The notes under the pieces: generated by a model | What the model was told of the DNA's origin: nothing | Seen by the model: only the letters and a program-made list of their open reading frames with translations | Databases searched by the model: none | Program-made: the position numbers and the translations under genes | In this document: piece by piece, positions 1-7,569 of the stretch | Numbering within the stretch: position 1 is the stretch's first letter | Layout of the letters: every line of letters starts with the position of its first letter | DNA from: JBFKQC01 sp041627895 | GTDB taxonomy: Bacteria; Pseudomonadota; Alphaproteobacteria; Rhodobacterales; Rhodobacteraceae | NCBI GenBank assembly: GCA_041627895.1 | Contig: JBFKQC010000054.1 | Location: 1-26,969, forward strand | DNA length: 26,969 bases | Direction: 5' to 3'

Positions 1-532
1 CGTACACGATCAGCATGATCGAGGGCGGGATCAGGATGCCCAGCGTGCCGCCCGCGCAGATGACACCGGAGGCGAACTGCTTGTCGTAGTGCGCCTTGGC
101 CATGGCCGGGAACGCCAGCAACCCCATCAGCGTCACCACGGCGCCGACGATGCCGCTGGCGGTCGAGAACACGGCACAGGTGATCAGGGCCGCCACCGCC
201 ATCGAACCGGGCAGGTTGCGCGCCGCGAGCTGCAGCGAGAAGAACAGCCGGTTGACGATGTCCGCACGTTCCACCACGTAACCCATGAACAGGAACAGCG
301 GAATGGCGACCAGCGTGTCGTTCTCCATCACCGAGTAGGTGTTCTGGTTGAGCAGGTAGAAGATCCGGTTGCTGAAGGCGTCCGCGATGGTCTGCACGCT
401 GCCGGCTTCGTAGTAGGCGTAGTAGCCAAAACCCACACCCATCGCGACCAGCGTGAAGGCGACGGGGAAGCCGAACATCACCAGCACGATGAACAGCGTC
501 AGCATCAACAGCGCAACTTCGGGGTTGGTCAT
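1..532 (-). CDS. dctM: TRAP transporter large permease DctM, partial (3' end outside window)
   Basis: This is the N-terminal 177 residues of the large membrane subunit of a tripartite ATP-independent periplasmic transporter, which drives solute import with an ion gradient. The ATG at 532 opens a very hydrophobic protein (MTNPEVALLMLTLFIVLVMF) with several predicted membrane segments. A segment close to the window edge reads AGGTLGILIPPSIMLIVY, a hallmark of the DctM family. The family is usually about 430 residues long, so roughly 60 percent lies beyond position 1. It sits 58 bases downstream of dctQ in the order dctP-dctQ-dctM, as expected for one operon. The ribosome binding site is weak (GAG about 5 bases upstream), so translation may depend partly on coupling. 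The family call is firm; the substrate cannot be read from this subunit. Confidence 0.93.
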   Translation of the reverse strand, partial: MTNPEVALLMLTLFIVLVMFGFPVAFTLVAMGVGFGYYAYYEAGSVQTIADAFSNRIFYLLNQNTYSVMENDTLVAIPLFLFMGYVVERADIVNRLFFSLQLAARNLPGSMAVAALITCAVFSTASGIVGAVVTLMGLLAFPAMAKAHYDKQFASGVICAGGTLGILIPPSIMLIVY

Positions 533-590
533 CGAACTCGATGCTCCGTGCGGCTGTGGCCGTGGGGCCCGCGGGTGGGTGTGTTCACGC

Positions 591-1166
591 CTACTTGAAC
601 TCGGGGCCCGACTGCTGCCCGACCAGCATCTGCTCGGTCTCGCGGGCGTCCTCCATGCGCGCCGGCCAGGCACCGCTCTTCATGGCCAGGAAGCAGCGCA
701 TGCACTCCGAGACGCCCTGAACGATCAGCAGCCCTCCCGCCAGCGGGATCAGGGTCTTGAAGAAGTAGATCTGGATTCGCGCGGGGCTGTTCCAGCTGAC
801 TTCCTTGTAACGCCAGGAGTCGGCCGCGATCTCCCAGCCGAACCAGAACAGGGCGAGCATGCCCGGGAAGAAGAACAGCACGTACAGCACGAAGTCGATA
901 CGCGCCTGCCAGCGCACCGGCAGCAGCCGGTAGACCACGTCGGCGCGCACGTGGCTGTCCTGGGCCAGCGCGTACGGCCCCGACATCAGGAACAGCGCGC
1001 CGTACATCTGCACCATCATGTCGAACGCCCACACGGTCGGCGCGTTGAGCACGTAGCGGACGAACACCTCGTAGGACACCGAGAGCGTGAGGATCAGGAT
1101 GCACCAGCCGAAGGCGCGCCCGATCCAGATGTTGAGGCTCTCGATGGCGTGGATGACGGATTTCAT
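591..1166 (-). CDS. dctQ: TRAP transporter small permease DctQ
   Basis: This 191-residue inner-membrane protein is the small permease subunit that pairs with DctM. It has four hydrophobic stretches, at roughly residues 15-35, 48-65, 90-115 and 135-155, the usual DctQ topology. The motif YEVFVRYVLNAPTVWA in the first third is typical of the family. I place the start at the ATG at 1166, which has a GGGGAA Shine-Dalgarno sequence 6-7 bases upstream. The reading frame stays open to 1256, but that stretch covers a perfect hairpin and has no better start. The gene lies 117 bases after dctP and 58 bases before dctM. The C-terminal 30 residues are polar and probably cytoplasmic. Confidence 0.92.
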   Translation of the reverse strand: MKSVIHAIESLNIWIGRAFGWCILILTLSVSYEVFVRYVLNAPTVWAFDMMVQMYGALFLMSGPYALAQDSHVRADVVYRLLPVRWQARIDFVLYVLFFFPGMLALFWFGWEIAADSWRYKEVSWNSPARIQIYFFKTLIPLAGGLLIVQGVSECMRCFLAMKSGAWPARMEDARETEQMLVGQQSGPEFK

Positions 1167-1205
1167 GGCGATTCCCCGCGCAGTCAGGCCGGAGCGGACG
1201 TCCCA

Positions 1206-1238
1206 CTGGAGGGACAGCAGACAGCGCTGTCCCTCCAG
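1206..1238 (-). promoter_or_regulatory. Perfect hairpin between dctP and dctQ (attenuator or mRNA-stabilising element)
   Basis: CTGGAGGGACAGC at 1206-1218 is repeated as its exact reverse complement at 1226-1238, giving a 13-bp GC-rich stem with a 7-base loop. No run of T follows it on the minus strand. It therefore looks like a partial terminator or a 3' stabiliser of the dctP message rather than a full stop. Binding-protein genes often need more product than their permeases, and such hairpins are a known way to achieve this. Confidence 0.6.
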
Positions 1239-1283
1239 TCCGGCTCGAGACCGCATCTCCGGTGAGACACGGCAACCGACGGC

Positions 1284-2378
1284 TCAGCCGAAGTAGTGGT
1301 CGTAGGCGAGCTGGTAGTTGGGCTGGTTGAGGTTCAGGTAGCCCATCACCTTCTTCGCGTACGCACGCTGTGACTGCACCACCTTGGCGAAGAACGGGTC
1401 CTCGCCCTCGATGCGCGTGATGACGACGTCCCACGCCTCGAGCTGCTTCTTCATCACCGAGTCGGGCGTGCGGTAGACGTTGACGCCGTCCTTTTCCTTG
1501 AGGTTGATGAGGTCGTCGGCGTAACGAAGCGTGTTGTGCCAGTAGAAGTTGGAGTTCTCGGCCTCCGACGCGATACGCAGGATCGCCTGGTGCTCGGCCG
1601 GGAGCGCCTCGTAGGTCTTCTTGTTGAAGGTGATCTCGAAGCACTCCTGCGACTGGTGGAAGCTGCCGAGGTGATAGTGCTTGGAGACGTCCTGCATACC
1701 GAAGTCGCGGTCCGAGGTCGGGTTGTTGAACTCGGCCGCGTCGATGAGACCGGACTTCATGGCCGGCTGGATCTCGCCGCCCGGAAGCTGCACCACCGAC
1801 ATGCCCATCTCCAGCAGCACGTCCGCCGCCAGGCCGACGGTGCGGTACTTGAGGCCGTTCATCTGGTCGGCGCCTTTGATCTGCTCCTTGAACCAGCCGA
1901 GCGGCTGCGCCGGCATCGGCGAGTTGAAGAACGACACGACGTTGAGCCCGAGCGAGGCCATCAGCTCGTCGAACAGCTCCTGCCCGCCGCCGTAATGCAC
2001 CCAGCCCAGAACCTCCTGGCTCGACCAGCCGAAGCACGGGCCGGTGCCGAACAGCGAGGCCGCCTTTGACTTGGAATACCAGTAGGCCGGCACGTAATGC
2101 GCCGCATCCAGAACCCCGCGGTGCACGGCATCCTGCATCTGGCTGGTCTTGACGACCGAGTCGACCGGCAGCAGGTCGATGGTAAGCGCCCCGCCAGACA
2201 TCTCGTTGACGCGGTTCACATAAGCCTGCGCGTTCTCCAGGAAAATCCCGCCGCCCCAGGCGGCCTGCATCTTGAGCGTGGTTCCGTGGTTCGCGGCGAT
2301 CGCCGGCGTGGCCAGAGTGGCGGCGCCCGCAAGCGCGGTTCCGCGAAGGAATTTCCGACGGCTAACTGACTTGGTCAT
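1284..2378 (-). CDS. dctP: TRAP transporter substrate-binding protein DctP, Tat-exported
   Basis: This 364-residue periplasmic solute receptor delivers substrate to the DctQM permease. The N-terminus carries a twin-arginine signal (SRRKFLRG, arginines 7-8) followed by a hydrophobic stretch and ATPAIA, so a folded protein is probably exported by Tat. The ATG at 2378 has GGGAGGG just upstream; in-frame starts further up lack support. The conserved core YRTVGLAADVLLEMG contains Arg179, equivalent to the arginine that binds the substrate carboxylate. It is followed by LPGGEIQPAMKSGLIDAAEF, typical of the 2-oxoacid/lactate (TakP-like) branch. Phe217 replaces the tryptophan common at that position, so the ligand may differ. 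A carboxylate substrate is inferred; its identity is not known. Confidence 0.92.
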   Translation of the reverse strand: MTKSVSRRKFLRGTALAGAATLATPAIAANHGTTLKMQAAWGGGIFLENAQAYVNRVNEMSGGALTIDLLPVDSVVKTSQMQDAVHRGVLDAAHYVPAYWYSKSKAASLFGTGPCFGWSSQEVLGWVHYGGGQELFDELMASLGLNVVSFFNSPMPAQPLGWFKEQIKGADQMNGLKYRTVGLAADVLLEMGMSVVQLPGGEIQPAMKSGLIDAAEFNNPTSDRDFGMQDVSKHYHLGSFHQSQECFEITFNKKTYEALPAEHQAILRIASEAENSNFYWHNTLRYADDLINLKEKDGVNVYRTPDSVMKKQLEAWDVVITRIEGEDPFFAKVVQSQRAYAKKVMGYLNLNQPNYQLAYDHYFG

Positions 2379-2531
2379 GTTCCCTCCCATGGTTAGACCG
2401 ATATCAGACGGGAGCGTGATCGAGGCTGCGTGGCTCATCGGCGGCTGCGGGCCACGGCTGCGCCCCTCCCGGCGCATTCGCGGCGGCGATAGCTCATGAG
2501 TCGCTCAGCGCCCTCCTACTCCCAGATCGGG

Positions 2532-2559
2532 GATATATGAGGACGTCATGGCCTGTCCA
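2532..2559 (-). promoter_or_regulatory. Candidate sigma70 promoter for dctPQM
   Basis: Read on the minus strand, TGGACA (2554-2559) differs from TTGACA at one base. It is followed by a 16-base spacer and TATATC (2532-2537), which matches four of six -10 positions. The -35 falls inside one arm of the inverted repeat at 2552-2575, as expected for a repressor-controlled promoter. The predicted leader is about 150 bases. This is inferred from sequence only. Confidence 0.38.
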
Positions 2560-2575
2560 GCGCAAATTGGACAGG
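2552..2575. promoter_or_regulatory. Inverted-repeat operator candidate upstream of dctP
   Basis: CCTGTCCA at 2552-2559 and TGGACAGG at 2568-2575 are exact reverse complements separated by 8 bases. The size and symmetry suit a dimeric regulator, for example of the GntR, IclR or LacI families that often control TRAP operons. No regulator gene lies next to it in this window, so the regulator is unknown. Confidence 0.45.
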
Positions 2576-2661
2576 AAACTTGACCAAAATGACGCAGAAG
2601 CGGCGGCGACGGCCCCGGTGCCTCGTGGGCGATCGGCCGCAAGCGGCCATGCGCGGCCGGC

Positions 2662-2690
2662 CGGACAGGGCCGTGCCGATCTGATATGCT
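2662..2690 (+). promoter_or_regulatory. Candidate promoter for the 94-residue secreted protein
   Basis: CGGACA (2662-2667), a 17-base spacer and TATGCT (2685-2690) give four of six matches at each box. The predicted start near 2697 would leave a leader of about 60 bases containing the strong Shine-Dalgarno sequence of the downstream gene. Confidence 0.35.
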
Positions 2691-2756
2691 TTCCTGGCCG
2701 GCCAGCGCGACCCGAACGCATTACGCCAGCCGGGCTGGAATAGAGGAGGAGACGCC

Positions 2757-3041
2757 ATGAAGACCGCAGTGACCGTGACATGCCTGACGCTGCTTGCCGG
2801 CGGGGCCTTCGCCGGTTCGCCCGAGGTTCCGGGGCAGAACGGCGACTTCGTCGATTTCGCCAAGGATTACTGGCAGGGCGCCGCCGACCACCCGAGCGGC
2901 TGGGGCAAGATCGTCAGCGCGGAGTCGCGCGGCGTCGGCCCGCTGGGGCTTGGCAAGCTCGGCGGCTTTCTCAAGAACGGCCCGCTGACCGCCGACGGCC
3001 GCCCGGACCCGGGCAACGACAACGGCGCCGGCAACGACTGA
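2757..3041 (+). CDS. Small secreted protein of unknown function
   Basis: This encodes 94 residues. The ATG has an excellent Shine-Dalgarno sequence (GAGGAGG) 6 bases upstream. Residues 1-19 form a standard signal peptide ending in GGAFA, so the mature protein of about 75 residues should be periplasmic or secreted. The mature part is rich in Gly, Asp, Asn and Pro, has no cysteine, and ends in a low-complexity Asp/Asn/Gly tail (PDPGNDNGAGND). The middle (GKIVSAESRGVGPLGLGKLG) has no motif I recognise. It appears to have its own promoter and stands alone, 128 bases before the phosphatase gene. The signal peptide and ribosome binding site make it likely real; I cannot assign a function. Confidence 0.7.
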   Translation: MKTAVTVTCLTLLAGGAFAGSPEVPGQNGDFVDFAKDYWQGAADHPSGWGKIVSAESRGVGPLGLGKLGGFLKNGPLTADGRPDPGNDNGAGND

Positions 3042-3169
3042 CCGCCGCCGGCCGGGTTCGTGCCGGTCCGTCGCGGACGGCAGGTCACAAAACGCGGGTC
3101 TTGTGCGCCGCACCGCGCTATCCTGCCGAGGATGGCGCGTTCTGCGCCGCACCAGAGAGGGTCCGCGAC

Positions 3170-3955
3170 GTGGAACTTGCCGGGAAATGCGAAGCTGCAA
3201 CCGCGATCGCTGCGGAAGCCGGGCGGTTCGCGCTCGACTATTTCCGGCGGCCCGAAAGCCTGCGGATCGACCGCAAGGGGCATCAGGACTTCGTCAGCCA
3301 GGCCGACCGCGAGGTCGAGCGGCTGGTGCGGCGCGAACTGGCAAGGGCGTTCCCCGACGACGCGATCGTGGGAGAAGAGGACGAACCGCGCGCCGGCAGA
3401 TCGGGCTTTACCTGGGTGATCGACCCGATCGACGGGACCACCAACTTCATCAACGGCATCCCGGCCTGGACCGTCGTGCTGGCCGGGGTTTCCGGCGGGC
3501 GCACCCGGATCGGCATCGTGCACGATCCCTGCCACGGCGAGACCTTCGTCGCCGCGCGCGGCGGGGGCGCGACCCTGAACGGCGCGCTGCTGCAGGTGCC
3601 CAAGGGGCTGCGCCTGAAGGACGGGACGACGGGCGTGGGGTTTTCCAACCGGGTCGGCACCGACGGCGTGCAGCACCTGATGCGGGGGATCCTCGACGCG
3701 GGCGGGGTGTTCTTTCGCAACGCGTCGGGGGCGCTGTCGATCGCCTATGTCGCTGCCGGCCGGCTCTTGGGCTACGCCGAAGAGCACATGAACGCCTGGG
3801 ACTGCCTCGCGGCGCAGCTGGTCGTCGCCGAGGCCGGCGGCGGGGTCGAGGACCAGGATGCCGGGGAGATGATCGAACGAGGCGGCCGCGTGGTGGTGGG
3901 CGTGCCAGGGGTCTTCGATGAACTGGTCCGCCTGGCGGATGCGGCGTTCGAGTGA
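3170..3955 (+). CDS. Inositol monophosphatase family protein
   Basis: This 261-residue protein belongs to the lithium-sensitive, Mg2+-dependent phosphatase superfamily (inositol monophosphatase, histidinol-phosphate phosphatase, CysQ). The metal-binding residues are all visible: GEE (Glu69-Glu70), DPIDGTTNF (Asp85, Asp88) and the C-terminal NAWDC motif (Asp211) followed by EAGGG. The length matches the family. I chose the GTG at 3170 because AGAGAGG lies about 10 bases upstream and the protein then begins at the usual family N-terminus; longer in-frame forms would run through the preceding gene. The sequence alone does not say whether the substrate is inositol phosphate, histidinol phosphate or another small phosphate ester. 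A 9-bp hairpin follows the stop. Confidence 0.88.
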   Translation: MELAGKCEAATAIAAEAGRFALDYFRRPESLRIDRKGHQDFVSQADREVERLVRRELARAFPDDAIVGEEDEPRAGRSGFTWVIDPIDGTTNFINGIPAWTVVLAGVSGGRTRIGIVHDPCHGETFVAARGGGATLNGALLQVPKGLRLKDGTTGVGFSNRVGTDGVQHLMRGILDAGGVFFRNASGALSIAYVAAGRLLGYAEEHMNAWDCLAAQLVVAEAGGGVEDQDAGEMIERGGRVVVGVPGVFDELVRLADAAFE

Positions 3956-3971
3956 ACCCGGCGCGGCGCAG

Positions 3972-3994
3972 GTGCGGCCCCGTCTGGGCCGCAC
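3972..3994 (+). terminator. Hairpin downstream of the inositol monophosphatase gene
   Basis: GTGCGGCCC (3972-3980) pairs exactly with GGGCCGCAC (3986-3994) around a 5-base loop, 16 bases after the stop codon. No T-tract follows, which is common in GC-rich genomes, so termination efficiency is uncertain. Confidence 0.5.
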
Positions 3995-4059
3995 GGGATG
4001 CGGATGGCCTGAAAGAGGCGTTTGGTTTCTCGCTGAGGCGCGGGACAAGGCCGCAGGCC

Positions 4060-4199
4060 GCCGCGCCATCGCCGACCCGCCCCCCGGGGCGGCGATTGGG
4101 TGAGGTTAGCGCATAGGTCCGAAGTCGCGCGCGAACCGCGGGATAAAGCACGCCGAACAGGCGTCAGTTCGCCACCCCGCGGGTCGGCGATGGCGCGGC
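4060..4199. repeat. 140-bp element bounded by 21-bp perfect inverted repeats
   Basis: The 21 bases at 4060-4080 (core GCCATCGCCGACCCGC) recur exactly as reverse complement at 4179-4199, separated by 98 bases. The match stops at both ends. I see no target-site duplication, so a MITE is possible but unproven. A transcript would fold into a long-armed cruciform or hairpin and could act as a bidirectional terminator between the convergent neighbours. Confidence 0.55.
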
Positions 4200-4269
4200 T
4201 TCGTTCCCGAGACGGCGCGGCCACGCCAGGCCAAAGGCCCACACCCGCACTGCGCGGGGATTCCGACCG

Positions 4270-5349
4270 CTAGGCCGCCTCGCGCGGGATCAGCACCGGC
4301 CCGGCCGACTTGAAACTCACCTTCACCTTGCTTCCGGTTTCCAGCGGGCGCTGCACGTCGTCCTGCACGGCGAACATCGAGCCGAACGACGTCGTCAGCG
4401 AATACTCCATCCGCACGCCGACATAGGTCGCCTTGGCGATCGTCGCATCGAACCCCTCGCCGCCTCCCAGGTCGATGCGCTCGGGCCGGACGGCCAGTTT
4501 CGCCGGGCCCGCCGCAAGGCCGCGGGACGCCAGGCGATAGCGGTAGCCGTCGACCGAGATCTCCGCGGTCTCGCCCTCGACCGCCTCGATCCGGCAGGGG
4601 ATCAGGTTCGCCTCGCCGATGAAGTCGGCGACGAAGGCGTCCGCCGGGGCGTCGTACAATTCGCGCGGGGTGCCGATCTGGGCGATCGCGGCATTGCGCA
4701 TCACGACGATCTCGTCACTGACCGCCAGCGCCTCTTCCTGGTCGTGCGTGACGTAGACCACCGTCAGCCCCAGATCCTGCTGGATCGCGCGGATATCCTC
4801 GCGCACCTGGCGGCGCAGCTTGGCGTCGAGGTTCGACAACGGCTCGTCGAACAGCAGCACCTGCGGCTCCAGAACCAGGGCGCGCGCCACGGCGACGCGC
4901 TGCTGCTGGCCGCCGGACAGCTCTGACGGCAGCCGCTCGTCATAGCCCTTCAGCCCGACCAGATCGAGACCGGCCTGCGCCCGGGCGCGCGCCTCGGCCT
5001 TGGCGAAGCCGGAAAACCCCAGGCCGTAGCTGACGTTCTCCAGCACCGTCATGTGCGGAAACAGCGCATAAGACTGGAACACCATGCTGACGTCGCGGTC
5101 GGTGGCCGGCAGCAGTGTCACGTCCTTGTCGCCGATCAGGATCTTTCCAGTCGTCGCCATTTCCAGCCCGGCGATCATGCGCAACATCGTGGTCTTGCCG
5201 CAGCCCGACGGGCCCAGCAGCGTCACGAGTTTTCCCACCTCCACATCCAGGTCGATCTTTTCGACGGCGACAACGTCCTTGCCAAACACCTTGCTGACGC
5301 CCCTGAAGCTGACCGGGGCGGCCTTTCCGGTGATCCGGGTTTCAGCCAT
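4270..5349 (-). CDS. afuC: ABC transporter ATP-binding protein (AfuC/FbpC type)
   Basis: This 359-residue ATPase energises the neighbouring importer from the cytoplasmic face. Every ABC motif is present: Walker A GPSGCGKT (residues 46-53), Q-loop at Gln92, signature LSGGQQQR (144-151), Walker B VLLFDEP (164-170) and the switch histidine in VTHDQEE (His202). A C-terminal regulatory OB-like (TOBE) region of about 110 residues follows, as in ferric-ion and polyamine/sugar-type ATPases. The ATG at 5349 starts 3 bases after the permease stop, with GGGGAG lying inside the end of the permease gene. It is the last gene of the operon. The class is firm; the substrate is discussed under the binding protein. 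Confidence 0.93.
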   Translation of the reverse strand: MAETRITGKAAPVSFRGVSKVFGKDVVAVEKIDLDVEVGKLVTLLGPSGCGKTTMLRMIAGLEMATTGKILIGDKDVTLLPATDRDVSMVFQSYALFPHMTVLENVSYGLGFSGFAKAEARARAQAGLDLVGLKGYDERLPSELSGGQQQRVAVARALVLEPQVLLFDEPLSNLDAKLRRQVREDIRAIQQDLGLTVVYVTHDQEEALAVSDEIVVMRNAAIAQIGTPRELYDAPADAFVADFIGEANLIPCRIEAVEGETAEISVDGYRYRLASRGLAAGPAKLAVRPERIDLGGGEGFDATIAKATYVGVRMEYSLTTSFGSMFAVQDDVQRPLETGSKVKVSFKSAGPVLIPREAA

Positions 5350-5352
5350 CGC

Positions 5353-7566
5353 TCATCTCCCCGTCACGAACTGGGTGCGCCGGCCGATCTGGGTTCGGCC
5401 GACGATCAATTGCAGGAACGCCACCGCCGCCAGCATCACGAAGATCAGCGTGGTGGCATAGGCGATGGCGAGGCCGTAGTCGTTATTCTCCACCCGCCCG
5501 ATGATATAGCTGGTGGCCATGTTGTATTGCGCGGAAACGAGAAAGATCACGGCGCTGATCGCTGTCATGGCGCGCACGAAGCTGAAGACCAGCGCGGCGA
5601 GGATGGCGGGGCGCAAGAGCGGCAGGATCACGCGGCGGAAGGTTTGCCAGGAATTGGCGCCGAGGGTCAGCGAGGACTCATCCAGCGATTTGTCGAGTTG
5701 TGACATGCTGGCAATGCCCGCGCGCACGCCCACCGGCATGTTCCGGAAGATGAAGCTGACGATCAGGATGATGCCGGTGCCGGTGATCTCGATCGGCGGG
5801 ACGTTGAAGGCCAGGATATAGCTGACACCGATCACCGTCCCCGGGATCGCGAAGCTGAGCATCGTGCCGAACTCGAAAGCGTTCTTGCCGGCGAAGGTCT
5901 GCCGGGTCAGCAGGTAGGCGGTGACCAGGCCCAGGGCGGCGGTCAGCGGCGCGGCGGCGGCCGCGATGTAGATGGTGGTGAAGAAGCTGTCCCAGGCAGA
6001 GCCCGACCAATGCAGGCCGTGTTCGGTCCAGCCGACCGAAAAGGCGGTGATGTAGTGCTTGAAGGTCAGCGTGTTGCTCACCCCCCAGAGCTCGACGAAC
6101 GAGCCGAAGACGATCATGCCGTAGACAATGACCGTGAAGGTGCCCCAAAGCCCGGCGATGATGAAAACCGGCCAGGCCAGGCGGCGCGGCATCAAGGGAT
6201 GCACGCCGGAGTCGCCCTTGCCGGTGACGGTGGTGTAGCTTTTCTTTCCCAGCCAGCGGCGTTGGGCGAAAAACGCCGAGAGGGTGAAAAACAGCAGCAC
6301 CATGGCCAGGACGGCGGCGCGTCCCTGATCGTACTGCGCGCCGACGATGGCGAAAAAGATCTCGGTCGACAGCACATCGAAATTCCCGCCCAGCACCAGC
6401 GGATTGCCGAAATCGGCCATCGACTCGATGAAACCCAAAAGGAAGGCATTGGCGAGCCCGGGGCGCATCAGCGGCAGCGAGACGGTCTTGAAGGTCTGCC
6501 ATCTGTCGGCGCGCAGGGTCTGGGCGGCTTCCTCCATCGATGGGCTGACGCCCTCGACCACGCCGATCAGCACCAGGAAGGCGATGGGCGTATAGGCCAG
6601 CGTCTGGGCGATCATGACGCCCGGCATGCCATAAAGCCAGCGCGTGGGCTGGGTTCCGAAGAGGTCGGCGAAGAACGTGGTGACGGTGCCCGAAAGGCCG
6701 AAGAGCAGGATCAGGGCAAGGCTGATGACGAAGGGCGGCGTGATGATCGGCAGCACGGTCAGCGCCCTGAGCGCGCGGTTGAAGCGAAATCCGGATCGGG
6801 TGACGATCAGCGCAAAAGCCAGGCCCAGGGACGTGGTGATGGTGGCAACGCAGACCGCCAGGAAGAACGAATTCAGGGCCGCGCCGCACCGGGCACCCCA
6901 AAAGCAGCCGATACCCCAGAGCCGGTCGTCGAAGAATTTCGAGAAGAAGACGCCCATGGAATAGCCGCCCTCGTCGGAAATGAACGCGGCGAAGAGCATG
7001 CGCGCGATGGGGAAGAAGACGAAGGTGGCGACAACGACGATGACGCCGCCGATGGCGCTGACCACGAACACGTCGCCGTTGATCGCGCCGCGGGCGGCGA
7101 TGCCCTGGGTGAACAGGAACAGGAACGACGAGGCCAGGACCAGCGCGCCATAGCCCATGCCGAACTGGCGGTCGCCCAGTTCGCCGAAGACCGCGTTCAG
7201 CCAGTCGTAGGTGAAGCCGCGGATGCCGATGCCGAAGCCCTGCGCGATCAGCCAGGCAAAGCCGAAGCCGCCGGCGACAATCAGAACCGCCGAATAGGGC
7301 GCATCGGACTTGCGGCGGCCGAGGACGAACAAGGGCGCGATCAGCGGCAGCAGCATCGGCGACAGCCACAGCTTTTCACCCTGCGCGATCAGGAAGGCGG
7401 CAGGCGCGAAGTCCTCGTCGAACGGATAGCCGTCGAAGAGCCAGCCGAAGGACAGGAATCCGTCCTCGACCCCGTACCAGGGCAGAAGAAAAAAACCGAC
7501 CCACCCGGCAGCGATCCAGAAGATCAGAACCGGGTGGGTGGTCGCCTCGGATGCGGCTTTTCGCAC
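5353..7566 (-). CDS. afuB: ABC transporter permease, fused double domain (AfuB type)
   Basis: This 737-residue inner-membrane protein fuses both permease halves into one chain. Each half has an EAA loop for ATPase docking: EEAAQTLRADRWQTF near residues 345-359 and DESSLTLGANSWQTF near 629-643. About 230 residues with roughly five extra membrane segments precede the first permease domain. That is much longer than the classical FbpB/HitB ferric permeases (about 500 residues) and fits the AfuB subgroup. Translation starts at a GTG 3 bases after the binding-protein stop, without a clear Shine-Dalgarno sequence, which suggests translational coupling. The ATPase gene follows after 3 bases, so the three genes form a tight operon. 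Confidence 0.9.
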   Translation of the reverse strand: MRKAASEATTHPVLIFWIAAGWVGFFLLPWYGVEDGFLSFGWLFDGYPFDEDFAPAAFLIAQGEKLWLSPMLLPLIAPLFVLGRRKSDAPYSAVLIVAGGFGFAWLIAQGFGIGIRGFTYDWLNAVFGELGDRQFGMGYGALVLASSFLFLFTQGIAARGAINGDVFVVSAIGGVIVVVATFVFFPIARMLFAAFISDEGGYSMGVFFSKFFDDRLWGIGCFWGARCGAALNSFFLAVCVATITTSLGLAFALIVTRSGFRFNRALRALTVLPIITPPFVISLALILLFGLSGTVTTFFADLFGTQPTRWLYGMPGVMIAQTLAYTPIAFLVLIGVVEGVSPSMEEAAQTLRADRWQTFKTVSLPLMRPGLANAFLLGFIESMADFGNPLVLGGNFDVLSTEIFFAIVGAQYDQGRAAVLAMVLLFFTLSAFFAQRRWLGKKSYTTVTGKGDSGVHPLMPRRLAWPVFIIAGLWGTFTVIVYGMIVFGSFVELWGVSNTLTFKHYITAFSVGWTEHGLHWSGSAWDSFFTTIYIAAAAAPLTAALGLVTAYLLTRQTFAGKNAFEFGTMLSFAIPGTVIGVSYILAFNVPPIEITGTGIILIVSFIFRNMPVGVRAGIASMSQLDKSLDESSLTLGANSWQTFRRVILPLLRPAILAALVFSFVRAMTAISAVIFLVSAQYNMATSYIIGRVENNDYGLAIAYATTLIFVMLAAVAFLQLIVGRTQIGRRTQFVTGR

Positions 7567-7569
7567 GGA

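Larger units (their letters stand above)
2379..2756. other. Divergent intergenic region between dctP and a small secreted protein gene
   Basis: This 378-base stretch separates the minus-strand TRAP operon from the plus-strand gene at 2757. I find no convincing gene in it. It holds a candidate dctP promoter overlapped by an inverted repeat (2532-2575) and a candidate plus-strand promoter (2662-2690). About 150 bases would form the dctP 5' leader. Confidence 0.6.
3956..4269. other. Intergenic region without a gene, holding a long inverted repeat
   Basis: These 314 bases lie between the convergent phosphatase gene and the ABC ATPase gene. They contain a 9-bp terminator-like hairpin (3972-3994) and a perfect 21-bp inverted repeat (4060-4080 with 4179-4199). 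Open frames exist on both strands, but none has a ribosome binding site or a recognisable protein. Confidence 0.6.
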
